From: Sulfurospirillum deleyianum DSM 6946
GTDB taxonomy: Bacteria > Campylobacterota > Campylobacteria > Campylobacterales > Sulfurospirillaceae
Direction of reading: 5' to 3'
Assembly (NCBI RefSeq): GCF_000024885.1
Contig: NC_013512.1
Location: 1,364,001 to 1,428,000 of the forward strand
DNA length: 64,000 nucleotides
Part shown: positions 31,441 to 41,223 of the stretch, in pieces
Numbering within the stretch: position 1 is the stretch's first letter
Layout of the letters: the number at the start of each line of letters is the position of its first letter
Made by a program: the position numbers and the translations under genes
Notes under the pieces: model-generated
What the model saw: the letters and a program-made list of their open reading frames with translations, nothing else
What the model was told of the DNA's origin: nothing
Databases searched by the model: none

Positions 31441-31470
31441 ATTATACCATAAAACTTTAGTCTATGTGAA
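31441..31470 (-). promoter_or_regulatory. Probable cbpA promoter
   Basis: On the minus strand TTCACA (31465-31470), 18 bases, then TATAAT (31441-31446), about 25 bp before the cbpA start. The HAIR-like site overlaps the -35 region. Confidence 0.6.
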
Positions 31471-31475
31471 TCAAC
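31455..31475. promoter_or_regulatory. HAIR-like HspR site at the cbpA promoter
   Basis: CTTTAGT-N7-AATCAAC against CTTGAGT-N7-ACTCAAG (6 of 7 and 5 of 7). The first ten bases, CTTTAGTCTA, are identical to the site upstream of clpB. It lies over the -35 region of cbpA and about 50 bp upstream of the htrA -10. Confidence 0.6.
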
Positions 31476-31525
31476 TTAAAGAAAATTCTGTGGAAAATAT
31501 TTACTTTGTGTTTACCTCAGTTCTT

Positions 31526-31531
31526 TATAAT
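31526..31531 (+). promoter_or_regulatory. Probable -10 element of htrA
   Basis: TATAAT on the plus strand, 42 bp before the htrA ATG. The upstream region is T-rich with no clear -35 hexamer. Confidence 0.5.
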
Positions 31532-31573
31532 TTCTCTGTATCATTTAACGAAAGTTTTATTAAGGAGCTTCCC

Positions 31574-32992
31574 ATGAATAAGGTTATCTCTCTCTCACTA
31601 CTCACCGCACTATCACTCTTTGGTGCGTCAATCACTTTGGAGCAAATGCCCAAAGATTCTCAGCGTATAGACGCAACCCAATCCAATGTCATTCTCTCCT
31701 ATCATAATGCCATCAAAGAGAGTAAAAAAAGCGTTGTCAATATTGCTACCACAAAAAAAAGTAAACAAAACGATGAACTCAATGCCCTAATGCAAAATCC
31801 CTTTTTTAAAGAGTTTTTCGGCAACCGTCTCCCTGAATTTAGACAACAAGAACGCAAATCGCACTCATTAGGCTCTGGTGTTATCATCTCTAAAGATGGA
31901 TACATCGTAACCAACAACCATGTAATCGAAGGTGCTGATGAAATTGTTATCACTTTGCCTAATGATGAAAAAGAGTATAAAGCCAAAGTCATTGGCGAAG
32001 ACCCAAAAACAGACCTTGCTGTCGTTAAAATTGATGCCAAAAATCTCAACGTGGCACAATTTGGGGATTCATCAAACTTACTAGAAGGTGACGTAGTCTT
32101 TGCCATAGGCAATCCTTTTGGAGTAGGCGAAACAATCACCCAAGGAATTATCTCAGCATTAAATAAGAGCAATGTCGGACTTAACCAATACGAAAACTTC
32201 ATCCAAACGGACGCCTCCATCAATCCAGGTAATTCAGGCGGCGCTTTAGTGGATAGCCGTGGTGCACTCATTGGAATTAACAGCGCCATTCTCTCAAAAA
32301 GTGGTGGCAATAACGGTATTGGCTTTGCGATTCCCTCTAATATGGTAGAAAAAATTGCAAGCAGTTTGATTGAAAGTGGGAAGGTTGAAAGAGGCTATAT
32401 GGGTGTTTCCATTGCTGATTTGACCAAAGATTTGAAAGAGCTGTATGAAAACAAACAAGGTGCCTTGATTTTGATGATTGAGAAAAATTCTCCTGCGGAA
32501 AAAGGAGGATTGCATGTTTCAGACTTGATTTTGGAAGTGGATGGCATTAAGATTAAAAATGCGAATGAGCTTAAAAATACCATTGCTTCTATTTCCCCTG
32601 AGAAGAGTATTGCCATTACTTACGAGCGTGATAAAAAAGTCAAAACCACTAAAATCAAACTGACAAAAATGGATTCGCAGAGTGTGACAAGTAAAGATGG
32701 TAAAAGCACTTTAAGCTCCATTGAAGGCTTAAGCATCGTCGAAATCACACCCCAAACAAGACAACAATACCAACTTTCCAGAGATGTCGAAGGTCTGTTA
32801 GTCATTGAAGTGGAGGAAGAGTCAAAAGCTGAAAAAATGGGATTTAGAGAAGGCGATATTATCATCCAAATTGAACAAATGCGCATTACTTCTCTTGAAG
32901 ATTTAAATCAAGCACTGAAAGAATACAAAAACAGCAAAAAGCGAGTCATTATCAATCGTCAAAATTATCGCGCTATTCTTGTCATGCCTTAA
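31574..32992 (+). CDS. htrA: Periplasmic serine protease/chaperone HtrA (DegP-like)
   Basis: HtrA degrades or refolds damaged periplasmic proteins. Signal peptide (residues 1-18), trypsin-like domain with His116 (NNHVIEG), Asp147 (TDLAVVKI) and Ser221 (NPGNSGGAL), then two PDZ domains from about residue 285 and 390. 472 residues from the ATG at 31574, preceded by AAGGAG; in-frame codons further upstream lack support. It is divergent from cbpA and sits upstream of the two-component genes, as in C. jejuni. Confidence 0.96.
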   Translation: MNKVISLSLLTALSLFGASITLEQMPKDSQRIDATQSNVILSYHNAIKESKKSVVNIATTKKSKQNDELNALMQNPFFKEFFGNRLPEFRQQERKSHSLGSGVIISKDGYIVTNNHVIEGADEIVITLPNDEKEYKAKVIGEDPKTDLAVVKIDAKNLNVAQFGDSSNLLEGDVVFAIGNPFGVGETITQGIISALNKSNVGLNQYENFIQTDASINPGNSGGALVDSRGALIGINSAILSKSGGNNGIGFAIPSNMVEKIASSLIESGKVERGYMGVSIADLTKDLKELYENKQGALILMIEKNSPAEKGGLHVSDLILEVDGIKIKNANELKNTIASISPEKSIAITYERDKKVKTTKIKLTKMDSQSVTSKDGKSTLSSIEGLSIVEITPQTRQQYQLSRDVEGLLVIEVEEESKAEKMGFREGDIIIQIEQMRITSLEDLNQALKEYKNSKKRVIINRQNYRAILVMP

Positions 32993-33019
32993 AAATAGGA
33001 GGTTTTTACCTCCTATTTT
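32992..33019 (+). terminator. htrA terminator
   Basis: AAAATAGGAGG / CCTCCTATTTT, an 11 bp perfect stem with a six-base loop, right after the htrA stop and followed by a T-rich stretch. Confidence 0.85.
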
Positions 33020-33021
33020 GT

Positions 33022-33043
33022 TATAATATTTTTTACATGTAAA
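33022..33043 (+). promoter_or_regulatory. Probable cprR -10 element with palindrome at the expected start of transcription
   Basis: TATAAT at 33022-33027 just after the htrA terminator, followed by a full palindrome copy at 33032-33043. The expected transcription start is about 33034-33035, so the palindrome sits over it and could serve as an operator. Confidence 0.5.
33032..33043. repeat. Iterated palindrome TTTACATGTAAA, copy at the cprRS promoter
   Basis: Full copy 17 bp before the cprR start codon and just after the -10 element. Confidence 0.85.
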
Positions 33044-33060
33044 AAAGAAATGAGTGCTAT

Positions 33061-33741
33061 ATGACAAAAATTTTAATGATTGAAGATGATCTTGAACTCG
33101 CCGAAATTCTTATGGAATATTTAGAGCAATTTGAGATGAGCATTACGGTTGCGGATGATCCTTATATGGGACTTTCTACGCTCGACACCCAAGCCTTTGA
33201 TTTGGTTATTTTAGACCTCACACTCCCAGGCATTGATGGACTTGAAGTCTGTAAAGAGATACGTAAACGCCATACGCTACCTATCATTATCTCCTCTGCA
33301 CGTACTGATATTACCGATAAAGTGACTGCGCTTGAAAATGGAGCAGATGATTATCTGCCAAAACCTTACAATCCACGAGAACTGCAAGCACGTATTATGA
33401 GTTTATTGCGAAGACAAAAAGGGCTTCTTACCACAGAGCAACTTCCCCAAAAGCAAAAAGCATTTCATCTTATAGAAGAGCAAATGCGTATTGATTTTCA
33501 AGGCAAAGAACTCCATTTAACAGCTGCAGAATACGGCATCCTAGCCTATTTAATTAAAAAAGAAGGTGGCGTTGTTTCCAGAGAAGAGCTTATCTATAAT
33601 ATTGAAGTGATTAGTGAAGAGACGACCAATAAAAGCATTGATGTTATCATTGGTCGTATTCGCCAAAAACTAGGAGAAAATCCTAAAGAACCTCTTTATA
33701 TCCACGCTGTACGTGGGATAGGATATAAGTTTATTCAATGA
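33061..33741 (+). CDS. cprR: OmpR-family response regulator, probably CprR
   Basis: Receiver domain with acidic pocket (EDD, residues 8-10), phospho-acceptor Asp52 in VILDLTLPG and the conserved lysine at about 102 (LPKPYNP). A winged-helix output domain follows (residues about 130-225, HLTAAEYGILAYLIKKEGGVVSREEL). Placement after htrA and before a histidine kinase matches C. jejuni cprRS, which controls envelope stress and biofilm behaviour; the symbol rests on this synteny. It overlaps the kinase gene by 4 bp. Confidence 0.88.
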   Translation: MTKILMIEDDLELAEILMEYLEQFEMSITVADDPYMGLSTLDTQAFDLVILDLTLPGIDGLEVCKEIRKRHTLPIIISSARTDITDKVTALENGADDYLPKPYNPRELQARIMSLLRRQKGLLTTEQLPQKQKAFHLIEEQMRIDFQGKELHLTAAEYGILAYLIKKEGGVVSREELIYNIEVISEETTNKSIDVIIGRIRQKLGENPKEPLYIHAVRGIGYKFIQ

Positions 33742-34973
33742 CAAAATCATCCATTTTTTACAGTATTACCTTTATTTTTGCGACCAGTATCGTGAGTATT
33801 TTTTTAGCTCTTCTCTTTCTCTTAGAGTATGACAAACAATCCTACACGGATAAACTCAATACCAAATACTCTATTATTTCTCGTGCGACTTTGTTTCATC
33901 TGAACAATTTTATCACCAATGAAGAACTCAAAAGGCAAGTGCAAGGCTATCAAATGAGAGAAATTACGGATAAAGAGGCAAAAAATGCCATCATTGCACG
34001 AGCACAAATTATTCAAAAAATTTCTGATAAAATAGGCACCAGTGCTATTTTGCGCTTTGAAAATGACCACTACTTGCACATCGAAACCAAATATGCTTCT
34101 CTGCTTTTAAAAGATGAAGATTTTCAACCCTACCGTTATGATTTGATTAAAACCATCTTTGGAAGCGTTTTTGCTATTATTATCGTCGCATACATTTTAA
34201 CCATCCGTAAACTCAAACCCCTTCGTAAACTCAAACGACAAATGGATCGCTTTGCACAAGGAGACCTCAAAATCAACTGCAAAACAGATGGGGAAGATGA
34301 GATTTCTCAAGTTGCCAACTCCTTCCACAATGCTGTTCAACAAATCAATAAACTCAATCACTCCAGACAACTCTTTTTACGCAATATTATGCATGAACTC
34401 AAAACGCCTATTACCAAAGGGCGTATTAGTGCTGAAATGTTGGAGCAAGGCAAACAAAAAGAGCGTCTGATTGCAACCTTTGAAAAATTAGAACTTTTAA
34501 TTAATGAATTTGCTTCGATTGAACAGATTACTTCAGGAGAAGGACTTAAAAATGTCAAACCTTACTTGTTAGTAGATTTGCTAGATGAAGCGATTGATTT
34601 AGCAATGATTTCGCCCTCACAGGTTGAAAGTGAAATTATTGATGACCAAATAGTGTTACATGTAGACTTTAGACTTTTTACAACTGCCATGAAAAATGTC
34701 ATTGATAATGGCATCAAATACTCCACTGATCAAAAAATAAAAATCTTAGCAACCCACTCTAAAATTTCATTTATTAGTCAAGGTAAACCCCTCACAAAAG
34801 AGCTTTCGCACTATTTAGAACCTTTTGTCCAAGAAAAAAATTCCCATCAAAGTTTTGGATTGGGTCTTTATATCGTCCATAATATCGTTAAAGCACATCA
34901 CATTGATTTTACATATGAACACAAAGAAGGCAATAATTATTTTAATTTTGAGAAAATTGAAACATTACTCTAG
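33738..34973 (+). CDS. cprS: Sensor histidine kinase, probably CprS
   Basis: Two transmembrane helices (residues about 7-30 and 140-155) enclose a periplasmic sensor of about 110 residues. A HAMP segment follows, then the H box MHELKTPI (His219) and a compact catalytic domain with N box NVIDNGIKYS and G box FGLGLYIVHNIV. 411 residues. Directly coupled to the response regulator, so the two form a pair. The signal is unknown. Confidence 0.88.
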   Translation: MTKSSIFYSITFIFATSIVSIFLALLFLLEYDKQSYTDKLNTKYSIISRATLFHLNNFITNEELKRQVQGYQMREITDKEAKNAIIARAQIIQKISDKIGTSAILRFENDHYLHIETKYASLLLKDEDFQPYRYDLIKTIFGSVFAIIIVAYILTIRKLKPLRKLKRQMDRFAQGDLKINCKTDGEDEISQVANSFHNAVQQINKLNHSRQLFLRNIMHELKTPITKGRISAEMLEQGKQKERLIATFEKLELLINEFASIEQITSGEGLKNVKPYLLVDLLDEAIDLAMISPSQVESEIIDDQIVLHVDFRLFTTAMKNVIDNGIKYSTDQKIKILATHSKISFISQGKPLTKELSHYLEPFVQEKNSHQSFGLGLYIVHNIVKAHHIDFTYEHKEGNNYFNFEKIETLL

Positions 34974-35017
34974 TTTTTAGAGTACAATTAAAATAAATTG
35001 CTCTACGAGGAGTGCTT

Positions 35018-35425
35018 ATGTCTGGTATTACATTTTCAAATAACGATTTAAATCATTTTATTGAACATCATATTGCCTTACTTGAGCGTTTTGGCATTAA
35101 AGATGAAGTCCCATTTTCTCTCATTTTTTTCTCTTTGGAAAATAAACAAGAGATGGATTGTTTACAAATGTTTCAAAACATTTTACGTAAGACAGATGCC
35201 ATTTTTAACCATAGCAACCACTATGTCGTTATGCTCACAGGAACGGATTGGAATGGTGCGACAGAAGTCTTAAAAGGGGTACAAGAGTTCTTAGATCAAG
35301 AACCTGTTGACACGATCGTCTGTTATCCAGAAGATGGAACGAGTGCCCAAATGTTGCTACAAAAGCTTAACCAGATTGTGGAAGATCAATGTAACATTAC
35401 TTCGGAGTTTTTAACACGAATGTAA
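35018..35425 (+). CDS. Small protein resembling a degenerate GGDEF domain
   Basis: A 135-residue soluble protein. The stretch LRKTDAIFNHSNHYVVMLTGTDWNGATEVLKGVQEFL follows the pattern of diguanylate cyclases around the active site (LRxxDxxxRxGGDEFxxxLxxxxxxxA), but GGDEF is replaced by NHSNHYV. Hence no cyclase activity is expected. The ATG at 35018 has GAGG at 7 nt; a GTG two codons upstream is also in frame. It follows cprS by about 40 bp. This assignment is by eye and tentative. Confidence 0.7.
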   Translation: MSGITFSNNDLNHFIEHHIALLERFGIKDEVPFSLIFFSLENKQEMDCLQMFQNILRKTDAIFNHSNHYVVMLTGTDWNGATEVLKGVQEFLDQEPVDTIVCYPEDGTSAQMLLQKLNQIVEDQCNITSEFLTRM

Positions 35426-35449
35426 AGTAGATTTTTCAATCTACTTTAC
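35422..35449. terminator. Bidirectional terminator at 35.4 kb
   Basis: GTAAAGTAGATT / AATCTACTTTAC, a perfect 12 bp stem with a four-base loop, overlapping the stop codon of the upstream gene and facing the LolC/E gene from the other side. Confidence 0.85.
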
Positions 35450-36648
35450 TCATTTCGTAATGTATCTAAAACATTAATTTGTGTTGCTTTATACGCGGGA
35501 TAGTACGATGAAAGGGTGACGATAATCGTCGTTCCTACAACAATTAAGACAAAATCAAGTGCTGAAAGATCCAATGGAAGACGTGCTGTCCCATAAACAT
35601 CCGCAGGCAAAGAGATAAGGTCAAAAGAGCCTAAAAGGAAAAGAGCTAAAAAACCTAAAGCAATACCAAAAAGCATCCCCCCTCCCCCAATCACAACACC
35701 TAAATAAAAGAATGTATTTTTTATCTCTTTTTTATAGGCACCTAAGGAGAGCAACAAAGCGATCTCTTTACGCCTATTCATGACAGTCATTAACAAAGAA
35801 CTAATAATATTTAAAGATGCAATTAAAATAATCAACATCAACACAATAAAAAGTGCTCTTTTCTCAAGTGCAAGGGCTGCAAAAAAGTTACCATTCATTT
35901 GCCACCACCCGACAATACCTAAATCTTCAGAAAGCACACTTCGAATTTTTTCAATATCCGCAAAAGGGTCATCAGAGTAGATATGAATACCATCATAAAA
36001 ACCCTCTTCATACTGCAAAACTTGTGCTAAAGAATCTAAGGTTGTATACATATACGCTTTGTCATACGCCATTAAACCGGAGCGAAAAGAGCCTTGATAA
36101 TTAAAACGCTTCATTTTAGGAATCAAACTCATCCCACCAGGGTCATTTTTCGTAAAGATGAGTGTTGCTTTATCTTCAGCGGAAAAGTGATGTGTTTTAG
36201 CAATCTCACTGCCTGTAATCAGGTCATATTTGTCTAATGTCTTACCTGCAATCGCCTCTGCTAAAATAGCATTAATCTGTGCTTCTTGGTCAAAATTAAC
36301 CCCAAAAAGCATCCCTCCCTCTAAACGATTTCCTTTTTTCACAATCACTTGCGTAGAAATATACGGACTAAATTTTAAAGCTGGAAACTGGGCTTTTAAA
36401 CGCTCTAAATCCGCATGGCTAACCAAATTAAAACTACGAGAATAAATAGAAAGTGGATAATTCATCGTAAAAAGTTTTTTCTCAAACTCTTTATCAAAAC
36501 CATTCATAATCGCCATCGCAACCATTAAAACCATCAATCCAATAGCCACCCCAAAGAAGGCTAAAAAAGAGATGACTGTAATAAAAGGTTGCGATTTGTC
36601 AAAACGCAAATACTTTTTGACAAGATAAAAACTAAGATTGGTTTGCAC
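35446..36648 (-). CDS. LolC/LolE-type lipoprotein-releasing ABC permease
   Basis: Inner-membrane subunit of the Lol system, which releases lipoproteins from the inner membrane to LolA. Four transmembrane helices with a large periplasmic (MacB-like) domain between the first and second: ISFLAFFGVAIGLMVLMVAMAIMNGF at the start, three helices near residues 270-385. 400 residues. It sits 9 bp after secA; lolA stands on the other side of secA, supporting the assignment. A LolD ATPase is not in this window. Confidence 0.88.
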   Translation of the reverse strand: MQTNLSFYLVKKYLRFDKSQPFITVISFLAFFGVAIGLMVLMVAMAIMNGFDKEFEKKLFTMNYPLSIYSRSFNLVSHADLERLKAQFPALKFSPYISTQVIVKKGNRLEGGMLFGVNFDQEAQINAILAEAIAGKTLDKYDLITGSEIAKTHHFSAEDKATLIFTKNDPGGMSLIPKMKRFNYQGSFRSGLMAYDKAYMYTTLDSLAQVLQYEEGFYDGIHIYSDDPFADIEKIRSVLSEDLGIVGWWQMNGNFFAALALEKRALFIVLMLIILIASLNIISSLLMTVMNRRKEIALLLSLGAYKKEIKNTFFYLGVVIGGGGMLFGIALGFLALFLLGSFDLISLPADVYGTARLPLDLSALDFVLIVVGTTIIVTLSSYYPAYKATQINVLDTLRNE

Positions 36649-36657
36649 GCACAGCTC

Positions 36658-39237
36658 CTACGCTAGAAGCCCTTTTTTAGGACCACTCTTACCACAACAT
36701 TGCTTATATTTCTTACCACTTCCACAAGGGCATGGTTCATTACGTGCTGTTTTTTTCTCTTTATCGTCCTCTTCATCTTCAAAAAGATTTTGATGATGTA
36801 ACGTAGCATTTGCATTTGCCTCTTCCATTTTACGGATCATCTCTTCCATTGCACGGTGCTCTTCTTCTTCTTTATTATCGCGCAGTTGAACAATATGCAA
36901 GGTTTTAAAACTCTCAAATTTAATCTGTTCTACCAGTTCAATAAAGAGATTATAACTCTCTTTTTTATACTCCGTTAAAGGGTCTTTTTGATTGTATCCA
37001 CGAAGACCAATACCTGTTTTAAGAATATCCATCTGGTACAAGTGCGCTCTCCATGCATTATCCAACACTTGCAAATATAAAATACGTTCTATCTCTTTAC
37101 GTTGTGTCTCATCCACAACAGACATTTTCACGCTAAAGCTTTCTGAGAGCTTCTCAACCACTAAAGCCCGTAATGCTTCAAAATCTTTATTTTGTAAGCT
37201 CTCAATTTCAAAATCTTCATTGAGTTCATCTTTAAGAAGTGAGACTAAACGCTCAAGATTATACTCATTTTGTGAAATAGCTTCATAAATTTCTGCTTTA
37301 TAGAGAAGATTGGTCACAAATTCAAAACGAATATCAACGATTTTGGTCTCAATATCATACTCAGGATTTAAAAGTTCATTTCTAAAATTGTAGATCGTTT
37401 TACGTTGTTTATTGGCGACATCATCATACTCTAAAAGATGCTTACGAGACTCAAAATGTAGAGCTTCTACTTTTTTCTGAGCATTTTCAACCGCACGAGT
37501 CACCATTTTTGACTCAATGTGTTCACCCTCTTCAATGCCTAATCGCTCCATAATCGCTTTAATACGATCACTGCCAAAAATACGCAATAAATTATCTTCA
37601 AGACTCAAATAAAAACGACTCTTACCCACATCGCCTTGACGACCTGAACGACCACGAAGCTGATTGTCGATACGTCTGCTCTCATGGCGCTCTGTTCCAA
37701 TAATATACAAACCACCTAAGGCTTTAATCTCATCCGTAATTTTAATATCAACACCACGTCCTGCCATATTGGTTGCGATAGTAACAGCACCTTTAGCACC
37801 CGCATCCTTAATAATTTGTGCCTCTTTTTCATGGTTTTTCGCATTTAAAACAGAGTGAGGCACTTTCTCTTTTTTTAATAACGCATGCAAGAGTTCACTT
37901 TTTTCGATAGAAGCCGTACCGACCAAGACAGGCTGACCTTTACTATGACACTCTTTAATATCTTTAATCACCGCTTCAAATTTTTCACGCTCTGTCTTAT
38001 AAATAAGGTCATTCATATCTTCTCTACGCATTGGCAAATTCGTAGGAATAGAGATGACTTCCAAATTGTAAATTTGAGCAAATTCTGTGGCTTCTGTTTG
38101 TGCAGTACCTGTCATACCTGCAAGCTTTTTATACAGTCTAAAATAATTTTGAAAGGTAATATCTGCGAGGGTTTGAGACTCTTCTTTAATCATCACTCCC
38201 TCTTTTGCCTCTAGGGCTTGATGCAATCCCTCGCTAAAACGTCTTCCTTCACTTAAACGCCCTGTAAATTCATCTACGATAACGATTTCACCCTCACGCA
38301 CCACGTAATCTACATCTGCTGTAAAAAGATAGTGTGCCTTTAGCGCTTGGTCAAGATGATGCGAGAAAACGGCATTTTCTAAGCTATAAAGGTTATCGAC
38401 ACCAAAAAGCTTCTCCGCATTACTAATTCCATCTTCTGTCATCAAAATAGTTCTGTTTTTTTCATCAACAGTAAAATCACTCTCTTTAAGCAGTTTTCGA
38501 GCAACACCATCTGCAATTTTATAACCATCTAAAGTTCGATTGGCAGGACCAGAGATAATCAAAGGTGTACGTGCTTCATCAATTAAAATTGAATCCACTT
38601 CATCCACGATAACAAAATTGTGCACCCGCTGAACTTTCTCATCCAAAGAGTAACGCATATTGTCTCTTAAATAATCAAAGCCAAACTCATTGTTTGTACC
38701 ATAGGTAATATCTGCATCGTATTGCGCTTTACGCTGTACATCATTTTCCAAATCATTCGTCACGATACCAACACTCAAGCCTAAAAAGTTATAAATACGT
38801 GACATCTCCATCGCATCACGCTTTGCAAGATAATCATTGACAGTGACAACATGGACACCCTCTCCCGTCATCGCATTGAGGATAACAGGCAATGTTGCTA
38901 CCAGTGTTTTTCCTTCACCTGTCTTCATTTCAGCAATGTCGCCGCCGTGTAGCACCAAACCACCAATCATCTGAACATCAAAATGGCGCATACCTGTGGT
39001 TCGTTTGCTCACTTCTCTTGTAAGAGCAAAGACATCATTTAAAACATCGTCTAAAGATTGTTTTCCTATTTGTACAGCACTTTTTAAATTATTGAAAGTC
39101 TCTTTTAAAGCATCATCACTTAATGGTTCATAGGTCGTTTCCAATGCATTAATTTTTTTAACACGCTGAGCGAGTTCTTTGACAACACGATCATTTTTCG
39201 TGCCAAAAATTTTACGAATCAAACTACTTAATATCAT
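36658..39237 (-). CDS. secA: Preprotein translocase ATPase SecA
   Basis: SecA drives protein export through SecYEG. Walker A MKTGEGKT at residues about 102-109, [19 protein letters not shown], helicase motifs [12 protein letters not shown] and GRSGRQGD, and the C-terminal zinc-binding SEC-C tail [17 protein letters not shown]. 859 residues, complete. The gene lies between lolA (divergent) and the LolC/E gene, the same as in Campylobacter. Confidence 0.98.
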   Translation of the reverse strand: MILSSLIRKIFGTKNDRVVKELAQRVKKINALETTYEPLSDDALKETFNNLKSAVQIGKQSLDDVLNDVFALTREVSKRTTGMRHFDVQMIGGLVLHGGDIAEMKTGEGKTLVATLPVILNAMTGEGVHVVTVNDYLAKRDAMEMSRIYNFLGLSVGIVTNDLENDVQRKAQYDADITYGTNNEFGFDYLRDNMRYSLDEKVQRVHNFVIVDEVDSILIDEARTPLIISGPANRTLDGYKIADGVARKLLKESDFTVDEKNRTILMTEDGISNAEKLFGVDNLYSLENAVFSHHLDQALKAHYLFTADVDYVVREGEIVIVDEFTGRLSEGRRFSEGLHQALEAKEGVMIKEESQTLADITFQNYFRLYKKLAGMTGTAQTEATEFAQIYNLEVISIPTNLPMRREDMNDLIYKTEREKFEAVIKDIKECHSKGQPVLVGTASIEKSELLHALLKKEKVPHSVLNAKNHEKEAQIIKDAGAKGAVTIATNMAGRGVDIKITDEIKALGGLYIIGTERHESRRIDNQLRGRSGRQGDVGKSRFYLSLEDNLLRIFGSDRIKAIMERLGIEEGEHIESKMVTRAVENAQKKVEALHFESRKHLLEYDDVANKQRKTIYNFRNELLNPEYDIETKIVDIRFEFVTNLLYKAEIYEAISQNEYNLERLVSLLKDELNEDFEIESLQNKDFEALRALVVEKLSESFSVKMSVVDETQRKEIERILYLQVLDNAWRAHLYQMDILKTGIGLRGYNQKDPLTEYKKESYNLFIELVEQIKFESFKTLHIVQLRDNKEEEEHRAMEEMIRKMEEANANATLHHQNLFEDEEDDKEKKTARNEPCPCGSGKKYKQCCGKSGPKKGLLA

Positions 39238-39363
39238 GCGATTTCACCTCAATGTTTCTTTGTATTTCAATGTTTGTTTTAGATAAAACTTATGATTTTA
39301 TCATACTTTTACTATCTATTTGATAAAACTCCATATCTTAATTGCCTACGATAGGAGTCTTTT

Positions 39364-39879
39364 ATGCGATTTGCCCTACTTTTATTCACCCTTGCCTCAC
39401 TCCTCTTTGCCAAAATTGATTCGTTTAAAACAATTCAAAGTGATTTTGTACAAAAAGTGACCAATGACCAAAATAAAACCATTGTTTATCAAGGCGTCTT
39501 TTACGCCACACATGATAAAAAAGCTCTCTGGATTTATGATAAACCTGTTGAGAAAAAAATCTATTTTAATGAGACACGTGTTTTGATTATTGAGCCTGAA
39601 TTAGAACAAGTCATCATCACAACCCTTGAAAATACGCCCAATATTGCGCAACTTCTTCAAGAAGCCAAAGAGATATCTACCAATACTTATGTCACAAAAT
39701 TTATGGAGACGACCTATACTATTTTGGCAAACACTCACGGTATTGAAAAAGTCCTCTATAAAGATAAACTGGATAACAGTGTTGAGATTCTTTTCTCAAA
39801 CCAAAGCACAAATCTTTTCTTAGATGACACACTCTTTAAGGCTGATATTCCCAAAGGTTACGACATTATTCGTGAGTAA
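39364..39879 (+). CDS. lolA: Outer-membrane lipoprotein carrier protein LolA
   Basis: LolA shuttles lipoproteins across the periplasm. A signal peptide (residues 1-16, ending LLFA) is followed by a 155-residue beta-rich domain beginning FKTIQSDFVQKVTNDQNKTIVYQGVFYAT, the classical LolA N-terminal pattern, and ALWIYDKPVEKKIYFN. 171 residues. Divergent from secA with a 126 bp AT-rich promoter region between. Confidence 0.92.
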   Translation: MRFALLLFTLASLLFAKIDSFKTIQSDFVQKVTNDQNKTIVYQGVFYATHDKKALWIYDKPVEKKIYFNETRVLIIEPELEQVIITTLENTPNIAQLLQEAKEISTNTYVTKFMETTYTILANTHGIEKVLYKDKLDNSVEILFSNQSTNLFLDDTLFKADIPKGYDIIRE

Positions 39880-39884
39880 ACACG

Positions 39885-39896
39885 TTTACATGTAAA
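39885..39896. repeat. Iterated palindrome TTTACATGTAAA, intergenic copy after lolA
   Basis: Full copy between the lolA stop and its terminator hairpin. Confidence 0.85.
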
Positions 39897-39897
39897 G

Positions 39898-39923
39898 CGT
39901 ATGGGCAATAAAAAACCCATACG
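39898..39923. terminator. Bidirectional terminator between lolA and nhaA
   Basis: CGTATGGG / CCCATACG, an 8 bp stem with a ten-base A-rich loop, between convergent genes and 2 bp after the palindrome copy. Confidence 0.75.
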
Positions 39924-39924
39924 A

Positions 39925-41100
39925 CTACTCTTTTTTAGAAAGCGTTCTTAAAAATAAATACCCAATCACTCCAGACGTAAAAGACCCCAATAAAATTGCT
40001 AATTTATCTGCGTAATGAAACATATCTGTATCGTTATACGCCAAGGTATTGACAAAAAGACTCATGGTAAATCCAATACCTGTTAAAATGGCTACACCAT
40101 AAAGTTCTTTAAAATTACTGCCTGAAGGTAATTTGGCGATCCCAAGCTTAATAGCAAGAAAACTAAACACAAAAACACCTAACTGTTTTCCTAAGAAAAG
40201 TCCTAACATAATGCCAAGGGAAACATTGGAGAGAACAGCAGAAGGAGATAAGCCCCGTAAATCAACACCTGCATTGACAAACGCAAAGAGTGGCAAAATA
40301 AAAAACGAAACCCAATAATGTAAATCATGTTCTAACTCTTTTGACATAGAAAAGCGCTCACCATGCTCATTGATTGAATAGAGTGGAATACTAAAAGCAA
40401 TCAACACCCCTGCGATAGTCGCATGTACACCTGATTTTAAAACACTCACCCAAAGCACAATACCCACTAAAATATACGCTGCTTTTTTAGCCACATTCAT
40501 TTTGTTCATTAGCATTAAAACGAGCAGTGCTATGGCAGCAACACTGATGGAGAGTATGGAGAGTTCACTGGTATAAAAAAGGGCAATAATAACAATCGCA
40601 CCCAAGTCATCAATAATAGCTAATGCCATAAGAAAAACTTTTAAAGAAGCTGGAACTCTTGTTCCTAAGAGAGAGAGAATACCTAACGCAAAAGCAATAT
40701 CTGTTGCAGTAGGAATCGCCCATCCATTCATTGCAAATGTATCCGTAGCATTAAACGCTATAAAAATCAGTGCGGGAACTATCATTCCACCTAAAGCAGC
40801 AATCGAAGGGAGTGCAATTTGAGCACGAGTAGAAAGTTCCCCCTCTAAAACTTCACGCTTCACTTCTAAACCAATTAAAAAGAAGAAAATAGCCATTAAG
40901 CCGTCATTCACCCACAATAATAAAGGTTTAGTGATTCCAAATGTTCCTACACTCACTTGCACTGGTATATGCAAAAAAGCGGTATAGATTTCTGCAAAAA
41001 AACTATTTTGTAAAATGAGCGCACACAGTGTCACAAGGATAAGAATAATTCCAGCTGAAGATTGCCGATGAATAAACTCTTGAAGTAGTGTTTTTAACAT
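39925..41100 (-). CDS. nhaA: Na+/H+ antiporter NhaA
   Basis: NhaA exchanges sodium for protons across the inner membrane and adjusts internal pH. 391 residues with about twelve helices. Family signatures: WVNDGLMAIFFFLIGLEVKRE, the ion-binding Asp pair in IIDDLGAIVIIALFY, and GIGFTMSLFVNTLAY. The start ATG is followed by LKTLLQEFIHRQSSAGIILI. It is a single-gene unit between lolA and mnmE. Confidence 0.96.
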   Translation of the reverse strand: MLKTLLQEFIHRQSSAGIILILVTLCALILQNSFFAEIYTAFLHIPVQVSVGTFGITKPLLLWVNDGLMAIFFFLIGLEVKREVLEGELSTRAQIALPSIAALGGMIVPALIFIAFNATDTFAMNGWAIPTATDIAFALGILSLLGTRVPASLKVFLMALAIIDDLGAIVIIALFYTSELSILSISVAAIALLVLMLMNKMNVAKKAAYILVGIVLWVSVLKSGVHATIAGVLIAFSIPLYSINEHGERFSMSKELEHDLHYWVSFFILPLFAFVNAGVDLRGLSPSAVLSNVSLGIMLGLFLGKQLGVFVFSFLAIKLGIAKLPSGSNFKELYGVAILTGIGFTMSLFVNTLAYNDTDMFHYADKLAILLGSFTSGVIGYLFLRTLSKKE

Positions 41101-41223
41101 AAATACCCTTTATAGTAGACTTCTTGCACCATCTTTTAAACAAAAAGGGTGACACAACAAGGCTCTTTTTTTCATGGTATCATAGAGAGGTAAACAATTA
41201 ATAAATCACTAAACGTCCAAAAA

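Noticed and set aside
31455-31486. CTTTAGT to ACTTAAAG as a wider inverted repeat at cbpA
   Set aside because: The halves pair, but the spacing (12-13 bases) does not fit HAIR; the 7-base spacer version is used instead.
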